A model generated the notes under the pieces. The model ran no database searches. It had not been told where the DNA came from and was given only the letters and a program-made list of their open reading frames with translations. Below are positions 11,597 to 21,147 of a DNA stretch of 64,000 bases, piece by piece. How positions within the stretch are numbered: the first letter of the stretch is position 1; every line of letters begins with the position of its first letter. Location of the stretch: positions 738,763-802,762 of the forward strand of contig NZ_JACVAP010000002.1 in assembly GCF_014851915.1 (NCBI RefSeq). Direction: 5' to 3'. The DNA is from Xanthomonas sp. XNM01. GTDB taxonomy: Bacteria; Pseudomonadota; Gammaproteobacteria; Xanthomonadales; Xanthomonadaceae. Both the position numbers and the translations under genes were made by a program.

Positions 11597-13452
11597 GCAC
11601 CGCCACCGCGCCGTTGCGCCTGGCCCTGCTGGGCAATCCCAACTGCGGCAAGACCGCGCTGTTCAACCAGCTCACCGGCAGCCGGCAGAAGGTGGCCAAC
11701 TACGCCGGCGTCACCGTCGAGCGCAAGGAAGGCCGGCTGCAGTCGCCGTCTGGCCGCAGTTACGCGGTGCTCGACCTGCCCGGTGCCTACAGCCTGAATC
11801 CGGCCAGCCTGGACGAGGCGATCACCCGCGACCTGTGCCGTGGCTTCTACCCGGGCGAGGCCGCGCCGGACGTGCTGGTCTGCGTGGTCGATGCCACCAA
11901 CCTGCGCCTGCACCTGCGCTTCGTGCTGGAAGTGCGGCAGATGGGCAAGCCCATGGTGGTGGCGCTGAACATGAGCGATGCCGCCCAGCGGCGCGGCATC
12001 GGCATCGACCGCGAGGCGCTGCAGCGCGAGCTCGGCGTGCCGGTGGTCGAAACCGTCGCGGTGCGCCGCAACGGCGCGCGCGCGCTGGTCGAGATGATCG
12101 ACCGCGTCGCCGCGCATCCGCAGCCGCCGTCGGTGCACCTGGCCGACGATGCCGACCTGCATGCCGAGACCCGGCGCCTGCTCGACGCCACCGTCGCCAT
12201 GCCGCGCCGCACCGCGCAGATCGACGACGCGCTGGACCGCTGGCTGCTGCATCCGCTGTTCGGCCTGCTGACGCTGGCGGTGGTGATGTTCCTGATCTTC
12301 CAGGCGGTCTACGCCTGGGCCACGCCGGTGATGGACCTGATCGAGGCCGGCACCGGCGCGCTCGGCGAGTGGGCCGGCGGCGTCATCCCGGAAGGCCCGC
12401 TCAACAGCCTGGTGGTGGACGGCATCATCGCCGGCCTGGGCGGGGTGATCGTGTTCCTGCCGCAGATCCTGGTGCTGTTCGCCTTCATCCTGGCGCTGGA
12501 GGAATCCGGTTACCTGCCGCGCGCGGCCTTCCTGCTGGACCGGATGATGGCCGGCGCCGGCCTGTCCGGCCGCTCGTTCATCCCGCTGCTGTCCAGCTTC
12601 GCCTGTGCGATCCCCGGGATCATGGCCACGCGCAGCATTCAGGACCCGCGCGACCGGCTGGCGACGATCCTGGTCGCGCCGCTGATGACCTGCTCGGCGC
12701 GGCTGCCGGTGTACGCGCTGCTGATCGGCGCCTTCATTCCCAGCCAGACCGTGTGGGGCGGCTTCAACCTGCAGGGCCTGGTGCTGTTCGGCCTGTACAT
12801 GGCCGGCATCCTCAGCGCGCTGGCGGTCTCGTTCGTGATGAAGAAGTGGCGCCGCGACAAGAGCGAGCATCCGCTGCTGCTGGAGCTGCCGTCCTACCGC
12901 CTGCCAAACCCGCGCGACCTGCTGATCGGCCTGTGGGAGCGCGCGCTGATCTTCCTCAAGCGCGTGGGCGGCATCATCTTCGCGCTGACCGTGCTGCTGT
13001 GGGTGCTGCTGAACTTCCCGGCCGCGCCGGCCGACGCGACCCTGCCGGCCATCGACTACAGCCTGGCCGGCCGCATCGGCCACGCGCTGGCGGTAGTGTT
13101 CGCGCCGCTGGGCTTCAACTGGCAGATCTGCATCGCGCTGATCCCGGGCCTGGCCGCGCGCGAGGTCGCCGTGTCCTCGCTGGCCACGGTCTATGCGCTG
13201 TCGGCGGCCGACGACGATGCCGCCGCGCAGGCGCTGCTGCCGCTGATCAGCGATGGCTGGTCGCTGGCCACCGGCCTGTCGCTGCTGGTGTGGTTCATCT
13301 ACGCGCCGCAGTGCCTGGCGACGTGGGCGGCGATCAAGCGCGAGACCGGCTCGTGGAAGACCATGGCCCTCGCTGCCGGCTACCTGTTCGTGCTGGCCTA
13401 CCTGGCCTCGCTGCTGACCTACCAGGTCGCCGTGGCGCTGGGCGCGGGCTGA
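11593..13452 (+). CDS. feoB: Ferrous iron transporter FeoB
   Basis: Inner-membrane GTPase-coupled Fe(II) importer. 619 aa, at the short end for FeoB (E. coli is about 770). N-terminal G domain: G1 as GNPNCGKTALFN, G3 as DLPGAYSL, and G4 as NMSD, the NxxD form usual in FeoB. Then a helical GDI-like segment and a membrane domain of two Gate repeats, the first around LSSFACAIPGIMATRSI with the conserved cysteine, the second around PGLAAREVAVSS. The hydrophilic C-terminal tail seen in longer FeoBs is absent, perhaps replaced by the separate small protein that follows. Translationally coupled to feoA. Confidence 0.96.
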   Translation: MSTATAPLRLALLGNPNCGKTALFNQLTGSRQKVANYAGVTVERKEGRLQSPSGRSYAVLDLPGAYSLNPASLDEAITRDLCRGFYPGEAAPDVLVCVVDATNLRLHLRFVLEVRQMGKPMVVALNMSDAAQRRGIGIDREALQRELGVPVVETVAVRRNGARALVEMIDRVAAHPQPPSVHLADDADLHAETRRLLDATVAMPRRTAQIDDALDRWLLHPLFGLLTLAVVMFLIFQAVYAWATPVMDLIEAGTGALGEWAGGVIPEGPLNSLVVDGIIAGLGGVIVFLPQILVLFAFILALEESGYLPRAAFLLDRMMAGAGLSGRSFIPLLSSFACAIPGIMATRSIQDPRDRLATILVAPLMTCSARLPVYALLIGAFIPSQTVWGGFNLQGLVLFGLYMAGILSALAVSFVMKKWRRDKSEHPLLLELPSYRLPNPRDLLIGLWERALIFLKRVGGIIFALTVLLWVLLNFPAAPADATLPAIDYSLAGRIGHALAVVFAPLGFNWQICIALIPGLAAREVAVSSLATVYALSAADDDAAAQALLPLISDGWSLATGLSLLVWFIYAPQCLATWAAIKRETGSWKTMALAAGYLFVLAYLASLLTYQVAVALGAG

Positions 13453-13455
13453 GCG

Positions 13456-13701
13456 ATGGAGGCGTCGCTGCTGCTGCAGTACGTGGCGGTCGGGGCCATC
13501 GTCGCCATCGCGCTGTGGGTGTTCGCGAAGAAGCAGTTTCCCGGCACGCTGCGCCGCCTGCGCGTGGCGCTGGCGGTGCCGCTGGTCCGCGAGGGGCGCC
13601 CGCGCTGGATGCGCGCGCTGGGCAGGCGCATCGCGCCGCCGGGCCGCGGCAACGAAGGCGCCTGCGGCGGCTGCAACGGGTGCGACCCGCCGCCGGGCTG
13701 A
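13456..13701 (+). CDS. Small FeoB-associated Cys-rich membrane protein
   Basis: 81-aa protein starting 3 bp after the feoB stop, so certainly in the feo operon. One N-terminal membrane helix (VAVGAIVAIALWVFA), a basic middle, and a C-terminal cysteine cluster ending GACGGCNGCDPPPG. This architecture matches the loosely defined FeoB-associated Cys-rich membrane proteins (and resembles the DUF6587 group of xanthomonads); the role is unknown but iron binding or FeoB gating by the CxxCxxC cluster is plausible. It takes the position that feoC has in enterobacteria but has no winged-helix sequence. Confidence 0.8.
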   Translation: MEASLLLQYVAVGAIVAIALWVFAKKQFPGTLRRLRVALAVPLVREGRPRWMRALGRRIAPPGRGNEGACGGCNGCDPPPG

Positions 13702-13927
13702 TCGCGCCGGCGGCCAACTGCCGGAACACGCTGCCGCCCGCGCCGGCGTCGTTCACAGGGGGCGCAGGCACCGGGTTCCACCGCGTCGAGCATGGGCGAT
13801 CGCTGCTTGCCGGTCCGCGCTGCGTATCCACGCGCGGCTTGGGCGATCAGGGCAGGGCACGTATCGGCCGTCCCGATCCTGTGCGCCGGCCTGCGGTCGT
13901 GCCGCTGGCCCGTCCGCCCCGCGCCGG

Positions 13928-15427
13928 TCAGCCGTAGACCAGCGAGGCCAGCAGGCCGGAGGCGAGCACCACGTAGGACAGCACCATGGTCCAGCGGTTG
14001 TCGTCCACCGCCGACAGCGGCACGCGCCGGCGCCAGGCATACAGCGCATCGCCGGCGGTGACCCACAGCGGCACCAGCGCGAAGGCCACCAGCGTCGGCT
14101 CGACGCGGTCCGCGCCGATCAGCGCGCCCAGCCACCAGCTGCCCAGGCAGAAGCGCAGCAGGTTGAAGAACCGCCGCCAGTAGACCAGGCAGGCGATGCC
14201 GGTCAGGCAGTAGGCCAGCCAGTCGGCGGCAGGCCATGCGGCGCCGAGCGCCAGGCCGCACAGGGCCAGCACGACCGGCGCGCAGAGCTGGACGTTGGTG
14301 GCGGTCGGCATGCGCTGCCAGCGCATCATCAGCCGCGTCAGCAGCACCCCGGCTTCCAGCGCGAAGAAGCCGCCGAAGTAGGCGGCGGCGATGGCGAACA
14401 CTTCGGCCTTGCGCTCGGAGAAGACCAGGCCGGAGACGAGCACGAACATCGCCACGGCCAGGCCGCGCAGCGCCATGCCGGCCCAGCGCCAGCGGCCGAG
14501 ATGGCGCGGGTCGGCCATGCGGACGAAGAAGGCGTGCTGCTCGCCGTCGATGCCCGGCGGCAGGCCGCCGTACTCGTCGATGAGGCGATGGCCGAGCGCG
14601 GCGATGCGCGGCCCCAGCGTCGGCACCGACGCGTAGAGCAGCGCGCGCTGCCAGCGGAACGGGCGCTTGAGCTGGCGCACCGCCATCGGGCTGGCCTCGC
14701 CGTGGTCGGCGGTGTACTCCTGCCGCACCTGCCAGCGCACGGTCGCGCGCGTGGCCCAGGCCTGGTCGTCGATGCCGAAGAACTGCGCCAGCAGCGCGGC
14801 CTGCCTGGCCGACAGGGCGACGTCGCGCGACTCGACCCCATGCCGGACCACATCGCCGGCCTGCCGCTTGTGGTCGAGGTCGTACAGCGCGGGATGCCGC
14901 GCCAGCCAGTCCGCGAGCTGCTCGGTCTGGTTCTGGCCGATGCGGACGAGCAGCTCCTCGAACAGCGCCCGGGGATCGAAGGCATGCCGGTGCAGCGCAT
15001 CGTGCAGCGACGGTGGCGCGGGCTGCGCTTCCGCCGCGACCGCGCCTGGCTCCGCGGTGGAGGGCCGCGGCGGCGCCGTGTCGTCGCCGGTGTCGGCGGG
15101 CGCGGCAAGGATCGCCTCCAATGTGTCGGCGACCAGCGGCATCGGCGAGGCGGCGCCGTCGCCGGGCGACCAGCGCAGGGTCAGCGTGGCGTCCGTATCG
15201 GCGGTGGGACCGGCCTGCGCCGCGTCGTGCCAGTCCGTGTCGTCCTCGTCCTCGTCGACGATCCGGTGGCGCGCGTACTGCAGCGCCGCCTGGTAGGCCT
15301 CGTGCAGGCGCTGGAACGCGACCGGATCCTCGTCCGGCCGGGTCTGCTTGAGCTTGCGCGCGTAGGCGCGCTTGATCGCGCGCTCGTCGGCACCGGCATC
15401 GACGCCGAGCAGGGCGAAGACGTTCAT
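13928..15427 (-). CDS. J-domain-like membrane protein paired with HscC
   Basis: 499 aa. The N-terminal 60 residues have the helix pattern of a J domain (NVFALLGVDAGADERAIKRAY) but the loop reads TRPDEDP, so Arg30 replaces the invariant His of HPD. An acidic, low-complexity linker (about 80-160) and a helical domain follow. From about residue 330 there are several hydrophobic segments (for example LRGLAVAMFVLVSGLVF), so the protein is probably anchored in the inner membrane. It starts 1 bp after the stop of the Hsp70 gene and must be its partner, as with the DjlB/DjlC-HscC set of E. coli. Whether it can stimulate the ATPase without His is open. Confidence 0.82.
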   Translation of the reverse strand: MNVFALLGVDAGADERAIKRAYARKLKQTRPDEDPVAFQRLHEAYQAALQYARHRIVDEDEDDTDWHDAAQAGPTADTDATLTLRWSPGDGAASPMPLVADTLEAILAAPADTGDDTAPPRPSTAEPGAVAAEAQPAPPSLHDALHRHAFDPRALFEELLVRIGQNQTEQLADWLARHPALYDLDHKRQAGDVVRHGVESRDVALSARQAALLAQFFGIDDQAWATRATVRWQVRQEYTADHGEASPMAVRQLKRPFRWQRALLYASVPTLGPRIAALGHRLIDEYGGLPPGIDGEQHAFFVRMADPRHLGRWRWAGMALRGLAVAMFVLVSGLVFSERKAEVFAIAAAYFGGFFALEAGVLLTRLMMRWQRMPTATNVQLCAPVVLALCGLALGAAWPAADWLAYCLTGIACLVYWRRFFNLLRFCLGSWWLGALIGADRVEPTLVAFALVPLWVTAGDALYAWRRRVPLSAVDDNRWTMVLSYVVLASGLLASLVYG

Positions 15428-15428
15428 C

Positions 15429-17117
15429 TCAGCAGCGCGATTCGAGCTGGTCGAGCATGGCCGCGAAATGCGTGCGGTGTTCGTCGATCAGCGCCAGGTC
15501 CTGCGAATCGAGCGCGCTGCCGAACTGGACCAGCGCGCTCTGCAGGTCGTCGCGCGCCCACAGCAGTTCCTCGTACAGCCGCTCGGCACGGGCGACCAGG
15601 CTGAGGTTCTCCTGCTGCTCGCGCGGATGCACCTTCAGCGCCGACAGCGCCTGCAGGCGCGCGCGGATCTCATGCGGCTGCAGCACGCCCGGATTGCGCT
15701 CCAGGATCACCTCGCGCACCTCGCCGGTGGCCACCACTCTGGCTTCCACCTGCAGCAGGCCGTTGACGTCGTAGGTGAAGCGCAGGTCGATCGGATTCTC
15801 CGCCGCCGGCCGCGGCTTGACCTCGACCCGGATGTTGCCGAGCTTGATGTTGTGCTCGACCCGCGCGCTTTCGCCCTGGTAGATGTCGAACTCGACCTGG
15901 GTCTGCCAGTCGCGCAGCGGGAAGTAACGCTCCACGCGGCTGACCGGCACCGTGCTGTTGCGCTGGATGATCGGCGAGAAGATGCCTTCGATCATCCGCC
16001 CCTGCGCGCCTTCGCGGCTGGTGGACACGCCCAGCGTGTGCGGGCAGACGTCGGTGAGGACCACTTCCTCCAGCGTCTCGTCGCGTCCCTTCATGCCGGC
16101 GGCCACCGCCGCGCCCAGCGCGATCGCCTCGTCCGGATTGACGTGGCGCAGCGGCAGGCGACCGAACATGCGGCTGACCAGGCGCGCGGCCAGCGGCATC
16201 CGCGACGCGCCGCCGACCATCACGATCTCGTCCAGCTGGGTGCCCGACAGCTTGGCGTCGCGCATCGCCCGCTCGATCGGCGCGCGCAGGCGCTGCACCA
16301 GCGGGTCGCAGATCTGCGCCATGCGGGTCTCGTCGATCGCCCATTCCAGCGCCTGTCCGCCGGCCTGCACGGACACCGTCGCAGCGGCGCCAGGGCCGGA
16401 CAGGTCGCGCTTGGCCTGCTCCAGGCGGCGCAGCAGCTGCGCGCGTTCGGCCGCGGTCAGCGCCTGCGGGTCCAGGCCCAGCTCGCGCACGCAGGCGTCG
16501 AACAGCGCCTGCAGGAAATCGTCGCCGCCCAGGAAGTTGTCGCCGGCGCTGGCGTGGACCTCCATCACGCCCTCGAACATTTCCAGGATCGAGACGTCGA
16601 AGGTGCCGCCGCCGAGGTCGAACACCAGCACCCGGCCACCGTCGCGCTGCTGCAGGCCATAGGCCAGCGCCGCCGCGGTGGGCTCGTTGATCAGGCGCTC
16701 GACCTTAATGCCGGCCAGTTCGCCGGCGATGCGCGTGGCCTTGCGCTGGGCGTCGCTGAAGTAGGCCGGCACGCTGATGACCGCCTCGGTGACCGGGGTG
16801 CCGAAGCGCGATTGGACATCGCCGATCAGCGAGCGCAGCACCAGTGCCGACAGTTCCTCCGCGCGGAAGCTGTGCCGGCCAAGCCTGGTGACGCGGTCGG
16901 TGCCCATCCAGCGCTTGAAGCTGCCGACGCTGTGCTGCGGGCGGGTGACCAGATGGTCCTTGGCCGCCCGGCCGACCAGGATCGTATCGGTGTCGTCGAC
17001 GCTGACCACCGACGGCGTCAGCACGTCGCCCAGCGCGTTGGCCACCAGCTGCGGCTGTCCGTCCACGTAGGCGCTGACCAGCGAGTGGGTCGTTCCCAGA
17101 TCGATTCCGACGAGCAT
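15429..17117 (-). CDS. hscC: HscC-type Hsp70 chaperone
   Basis: ATP-dependent chaperone of 562 aa, shorter than DnaK (about 640) and typical for HscC. ATPase signatures: MLVGIDLGTTHSLV at the N-terminus, VFDLGGGTFDVSIL, and VGGASRMP. The substrate-binding domain begins near VLTDVCPHTLGV and is followed by a shortened helical lid. The start ATG at 17117 is placed at the family N-terminus; upstream in-frame codons read as non-homologous sequence. It is the first gene of a two-gene operon with the J-like protein, suggesting a dedicated chaperone pair rather than general heat-shock function. No sigma-32 promoter was recognised. Confidence 0.92.
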   Translation of the reverse strand: MLVGIDLGTTHSLVSAYVDGQPQLVANALGDVLTPSVVSVDDTDTILVGRAAKDHLVTRPQHSVGSFKRWMGTDRVTRLGRHSFRAEELSALVLRSLIGDVQSRFGTPVTEAVISVPAYFSDAQRKATRIAGELAGIKVERLINEPTAAALAYGLQQRDGGRVLVFDLGGGTFDVSILEMFEGVMEVHASAGDNFLGGDDFLQALFDACVRELGLDPQALTAAERAQLLRRLEQAKRDLSGPGAAATVSVQAGGQALEWAIDETRMAQICDPLVQRLRAPIERAMRDAKLSGTQLDEIVMVGGASRMPLAARLVSRMFGRLPLRHVNPDEAIALGAAVAAGMKGRDETLEEVVLTDVCPHTLGVSTSREGAQGRMIEGIFSPIIQRNSTVPVSRVERYFPLRDWQTQVEFDIYQGESARVEHNIKLGNIRVEVKPRPAAENPIDLRFTYDVNGLLQVEARVVATGEVREVILERNPGVLQPHEIRARLQALSALKVHPREQQENLSLVARAERLYEELLWARDDLQSALVQFGSALDSQDLALIDEHRTHFAAMLDQLESRC

Positions 17118-17243
17118 CCTGTTCCCGGTGGCGGTGACCAGCGCCAATTCTAGGCGCGCCCGCCTCGGGCCGGATAGCGCCCGGGCGGCTGCCGGGCGTG
17201 ATGCCGGTCGCGGCCTGCGCACCGGCCGGCCCACGTGCAGGCC

Positions 17244-17510
17244 TCAGGCGTGGGGATGCACGCTCCATGCGACCAGGCGCACCACCATCGGCCTGACCAC
17301 CAGCACGCAGCAGAACGCGGTCGGCATCGCCAGCGCGTAGGCCGACAGCACCCGCATCGGGAAGGCCGCGTCGACGCCGGCATTGGCGGCGGTGATCACC
17401 ATGCTCATCAGCATCGCCATGATCGCGGCCATGTAGAACGCAAACACGAACGGCGTGGTGCGCGGTGCCAGTTTCCAGCCGCGGGGCAGGGAGGTGCTCG
17501 GGTCGGTCAT
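17244..17510 (-). CDS. DUF2798-family small membrane protein
   Basis: 88 aa, two transmembrane helices (FVFAFYMAAIMAMLMSMVI and LSAYALAMPTAFCCVLVV), ending in a short tail MVVRLVAWSVHPHA. This pattern and the PFVFAFYMAAIMA segment match DUF2798 proteins, which have no known function. It is divergent from the LysR regulator at 17642, the common arrangement of a LysR regulator and its target, so it may be regulated by that protein. Confidence 0.72.
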   Translation of the reverse strand: MTDPSTSLPRGWKLAPRTTPFVFAFYMAAIMAMLMSMVITAANAGVDAAFPMRVLSAYALAMPTAFCCVLVVRPMVVRLVAWSVHPHA

Positions 17511-17641
17511 GGGAGGAGTCCTGTGGGGCAGCCGACGCTGCGGGGAGCGCATCGTCGCCGCGCGTCCCGTCCGCGTCAGCGGGCTGGCGCTTGGCGCAGC
17601 CCGAAGCCAAGCTTGTGCGTCCCGATGGCACGCTGGCCCCG

Positions 17642-18550
17642 ATGAACCTGCTGCAGCTGATCCGCACCTTCGTCCGCACCGCCGAGGCCGGCAGCATGGC
17701 CGCGGCCGCGCGCACGCTGGGCATCAGCGCGACCGCGGTCGGGCAGAACATCGCCCGCCTGGAGGCGCACCTGGGCGTGCGCCTGTTCAACCGCAGCCCG
17801 CGCCAGCTGGCCCTCACCGAGCGCGGCGCGCTGTACCTGGAGCAGGTGCGTCACGTCGAGCACGACCTGCAGCGGGCGCAGGCCGCCGTGGCCGCCGACG
17901 ACATCGAACCGGCCGGGCGCCTGCGCATCGCCACCTCGGCCGCCTTCGGCCGGCATCTGGTCGCGCCGCTGCTGCCGGCGCTGCAGGCGCGCCATCCGCA
18001 GCTGGAGATCGAGCTGATCGTGGCCGACCGGCTGGTCCGGCACGCACATGAGGCGGTCGACGTCAGCCTGCGGATCGCGCCGCAGCTGGACGAGGGCCTG
18101 GTCGCGCGGCCGCTGGCGCGGATCCCGTTCCTGTTCTGCGCGGCGCCGTCCTACCTGGCCGAGGCGGGCACGCCGTCCAGCCCCGAGCAGCTGCGCGACC
18201 ATCGCTGCCTGCTGTTCCGCTATCCCACCGACGGCCGTTACCTGCGCTGGCGCTTCGTGCAGGACGGCGAGCGCTTCGATGCCGAGGTCAGGGCGGGCAT
18301 GGTCTGCGACGACATCGACGCGCTGGCCGCCCTGGCCGCGGCCGGCGGTGGCATCACCCGGCTGGCTGCCTTCGTCGCCGCCCCCTGGCTGGCGCGCGGC
18401 GAACTGCAGACGCTGTTCCAGGACTGCGCCGCGCAGCCCGAGCCGATGGAGGTGTTCTTCTGCGTCTCCGACCGGCGCGATTTCACCCCCAAGGTGCGGG
18501 CGCTGTTCGAACACCTGCGCGCCGGGCTGCCGCCGGCCTGGCGGGCCTGA
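17642..18550 (+). CDS. LysR-family transcriptional regulator
   Basis: 302 aa, standard length. N-terminal winged helix (about residues 1-60: MNLLQLIRTFVRTAEAGSMAAAAR and following), with the recognition helix in ATAVGQNIARLEAHLG, and a periplasmic-binding-protein-like effector domain from about residue 90. Overall resemblance is to the AaeR/DmlR-like branch. The inducer is not predictable. It stands divergent to the DUF2798 gene with 131 bp between the two starts, where its operator would be expected. The 250 bp after its stop hold no gene. Confidence 0.9.
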   Translation: MNLLQLIRTFVRTAEAGSMAAAARTLGISATAVGQNIARLEAHLGVRLFNRSPRQLALTERGALYLEQVRHVEHDLQRAQAAVAADDIEPAGRLRIATSAAFGRHLVAPLLPALQARHPQLEIELIVADRLVRHAHEAVDVSLRIAPQLDEGLVARPLARIPFLFCAAPSYLAEAGTPSSPEQLRDHRCLLFRYPTDGRYLRWRFVQDGERFDAEVRAGMVCDDIDALAALAAAGGGITRLAAFVAAPWLARGELQTLFQDCAAQPEPMEVFFCVSDRRDFTPKVRALFEHLRAGLPPAWRA

Positions 18551-18802
18551 CGCCGGCGCGGCCGTTCCGCACGTCGGCACCATCGCCGCGCGCGCCCGCC
18601 GGTACGCAGGTGCCGGGCGCGTGGTCGCGGCGCTGGCGGGAAGCGGCCGATATCGCACGCGGCAGTGGCACCACGCCGGCGGCGAGGAAACGGATGCCGT
18701 GCGTGCATCCTCGCCGCTTCCGCGAGAGCGGGGCTGCATGCCGTCGTCGGTCGCCCGCCATCGACCTGCGATCAAGCGTTTCGGTCGTGGGCAAGCGCCG
18801 CC

Positions 18803-20410
18803 CTACATCCGGAATACGCCGAACTTCGCCGGGGCGATCGGCGCATTGAGCGCGGCCGACAGGCCCAGCCCGAGCACGCGCCGGGTATCGGCCGGATCGA
18901 TGATGCCGTCGTCCCACAGCCGGGCGGTGGCGTACCACGGGCTGCCCTGGGTTTCGTACTGGTCGCGGATCGGCGCCTTGAACGCCTCCTCGTCCCCGGC
19001 GCTCCACTGGCCGCCACCGGCCTCGATGCCGTCGCGGCGCACGGTGGCCAGCACGCTGGCCGCCTGCTCGCCGCCCATCACGCTGATCCGCGCGTTCGGC
19101 CACATCCACAGGAAGCGCGCACCGTAGGCACGGCCGCACATCGCGTAGTTGCCGGCGCCGAAGCTGCCGCCGATCACCACGGTGAACTTCGGCACGCTGG
19201 AGCAGGCCACCGCGGTGACCATCTTCGCCCCGTCCTTGGCGATGCCGGCGTTCTCGTACTTGCGGCCGACCATGAAGCCGGTGATGTTCTGCAGGAACAC
19301 CAGCGGGATGCCGCGCTGGTTGCACAGCTCGATGAAGTGTGCGCCCTTCAGCGCGCTCTCGCCGAACAGGATGCCGTTGTTGGCGACGATGCCGACCGGG
19401 TAGCCGTGCAGGTGGGCGAAGCCGGTGACCAGGGTCTTGCCGTAGCGCGCCTTGAACTCGTCCAGCTCGCTGCCGTCGGTAAGCCTGGCGATCACCTCGC
19501 GGATGTCGAACGGGCGCCGGGTGTCCTTCGGCACCAGGCCGTACAGCTCGTCGGCCGGGTACAGCGGGGCGACCGGTTCGCGCACCGCCACCGGCAGCAC
19601 CTTGCGCCGGTTGAGGTGGCCGACGATGCCGCGCGCGATCTCCAGCGCATGGTGGTCGTCTTCGGCGTAGTGGTCGGCGACGCCGGAGGTGGCGGTATGC
19701 ACGTCGGCGCCCCCCAGTGCTTCGGCGTCGACCACCTCGCCGGTGGCGGCCTTCACCAGCGGCGGGCCGCCGAGGAAGATCGTGCCCTGCTCGCGCACGA
19801 TGACGCTCTCGTCGCACATCGCCGGCACGTAGGCGCCGCCGGCGGTGCACGAGCCCATCACCACCGCGATCTGCGGGATGTTGTCCGCGCTCAGCCGCGC
19901 CTGGTTGTAGAAGATCCGGCCGAAGTGCTCGCGGTCGGGAAACACCTCGTCCTGCAACGGCAGGAAGGCGCCGCCGGAATCGACCAGGTAGATGCACGGC
20001 AGGTTGTTCTCGCGCGCCACTTCCTGGGCGCGCAGGTGCTTCTTGACCGTGATCGGGAAATAGGTGCCGCCCTTGACCGTGGCGTCGTTGGCCACGATCA
20101 CCACCTCCTGTTCCATGACCCGGCCGATACCGCAGACCATGCCCGCCGCCGGCGCGCTGCCGTCGTACATCTCCTCGGCGGCCAGCGGTGCGATCTCCAG
20201 GAACGGGCTGCCCGGATCGAGCAGGGCGTCGATGCGTTCGCGCGCCAGCAGCTTGCCGCGCTCGGTATGGCGCGTGCGTGCCTTCTCGCCGCCGCCCTCG
20301 GCGGCCCGGGCCAGGCGGCGGTGCAGTTCGTCGGTCAGTGCGCGGTGATGGCTGGCGTTGTCCTGGAATTCCTGCGAGCGGGGATCGACCTGACTGCGGA
20401 TGGCGGGCAT
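18803..20410 (-). CDS. liuB: Methylcrotonyl-CoA carboxylase, carboxyltransferase beta subunit
   Basis: Transfers the carboxyl group from biotin to 3-methylcrotonyl-CoA. 535 aa, the family length, with two crotonase-like halves: the N-half with [15 protein letters not shown] and [21 protein letters not shown], and the C-half with [15 protein letters not shown] and [19 protein letters not shown], both highly typical for MCC beta. It works with the alpha subunit at 8047-10038, but the two genes lie 9 kb apart, separated by feo, chaperone and LysR genes; in most genomes they are adjacent. Start ATG at 20410. Confidence 0.95.
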   Translation of the reverse strand: MPAIRSQVDPRSQEFQDNASHHRALTDELHRRLARAAEGGGEKARTRHTERGKLLARERIDALLDPGSPFLEIAPLAAEEMYDGSAPAAGMVCGIGRVMEQEVVIVANDATVKGGTYFPITVKKHLRAQEVARENNLPCIYLVDSGGAFLPLQDEVFPDREHFGRIFYNQARLSADNIPQIAVVMGSCTAGGAYVPAMCDESVIVREQGTIFLGGPPLVKAATGEVVDAEALGGADVHTATSGVADHYAEDDHHALEIARGIVGHLNRRKVLPVAVREPVAPLYPADELYGLVPKDTRRPFDIREVIARLTDGSELDEFKARYGKTLVTGFAHLHGYPVGIVANNGILFGESALKGAHFIELCNQRGIPLVFLQNITGFMVGRKYENAGIAKDGAKMVTAVACSSVPKFTVVIGGSFGAGNYAMCGRAYGARFLWMWPNARISVMGGEQAASVLATVRRDGIEAGGGQWSAGDEEAFKAPIRDQYETQGSPWYATARLWDDGIIDPADTRRVLGLGLSAALNAPIAPAKFGVFRM

Positions 20411-20529
20411 GGGATGGCGATGCGTTGGAAAGCGCCCAGCATAGGGCAGGCGGCCGCCGCTGCCTTCTGGCGGCGCAGCACGCGTGCTGCACGCCGCACA
20501 TCGATGCGGCCCGCCGGCGCACAAACAAA

Positions 20530-20553
20530 CAGGCCCGCCGATGGGCGGGCCTG
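20530..20553 (-). terminator. Rho-independent terminator after the 139-aa lipoprotein gene
   Basis: Perfect 10-bp inverted repeat CAGGCCCGCC/GGCGGGCCTG with a 4-base loop. On the minus strand it is followed by the T-rich tail TTTGTTTGT. It lies 26 bp beyond the stop of the lipoprotein gene at 20579. Confidence 0.75.
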
Positions 20554-20578
20554 CATGCATGCATCGTGGATGCGTGCG

Positions 20579-20998
20579 TCAGCGATCGCGTTCGGCGCGC
20601 TGCTCGGCGCGGTCGGCCGCCTCGCGGGTTTCGTCGGCGACCTTCTGCGCGGCATCGGCACTGGCGTCGGCCGCGCGTGCGGCAGCATCGCGGCTGGCCA
20701 CAGCCGCATCGTCCAGCGCACGGTCGGTGGCATCGGCGGCGACGCGTGCGTCTTCGCGCAGCTCCGCACCGGCCACGCGCGCATCCTCGCGCAGTTCGGC
20801 GCCGGTCTCGCGCGCGGCATCGACCGCCGAGGCGGCGGCATGTTCGGTCGCGGCCGCGGCGTGATCGGCTGCGGCGGCGGCATGGTCGGCGGCGCGCGAT
20901 GCCTCGTCGCCGGCCTGTTCGCGCGCCGGTTCGTTGCAGGCGGCGAGCAGCGCGGTGGCGGCGGCGATCGAGAGGAACAGGGGAAGGTGACGGTTCAT
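20579..20998 (-). CDS. Ala-rich coiled-coil lipoprotein
   Basis: 139 aa. Signal peptide with lipobox (MNRHLPLFLSIAAATALLAAC), then a low-complexity helix built mainly of Ala, Asp, Glu and Arg, including two copies of AGAELREDARV and repeated AADHAAAA-type units. AAGGAG lies 7 bp before the ATG. Likely an envelope lipoprotein; the heptad/undecad pattern recalls Lpp- or LEA-like coiled coils. No enzymatic domain. A second lipoprotein of the same style follows at 21148, and each has its own terminator, so the two may be independently controlled paralogues. Confidence 0.8.
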   Translation of the reverse strand: MNRHLPLFLSIAAATALLAACNEPAREQAGDEASRAADHAAAAADHAAAATEHAAASAVDAARETGAELREDARVAGAELREDARVAADATDRALDDAAVASRDAAARAADASADAAQKVADETREAADRAEQRAERDR

Positions 20999-21092
20999 GG
21001 CCTGGCTCCTTGCGAAGGGTGGGCGGCAACCGGCGGTTACCGTGGCCGCAAGGGTGGCGAGGGCCGGGTCGGCGGGCCGTGAAACCGGCCCC

Positions 21093-21123
21093 AAAAAAAA
21101 GCCGCCGGTTTCCCGGCGGCTTT
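21093..21123 (-). terminator. Rho-independent terminator after the 113-aa lipoprotein gene
   Basis: Perfect 10-bp stem AAGCCGCCGG/CCGGCGGCTT with a 4-base loop, followed on the minus strand by eight T (A-run at 21093-21100). It starts 25 bp beyond the stop of the lipoprotein gene at 21148. A strong intrinsic terminator. Confidence 0.9.
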
Positions 21124-21147
21124 CCTGCCATTCAGGCGAAGCGCAAA

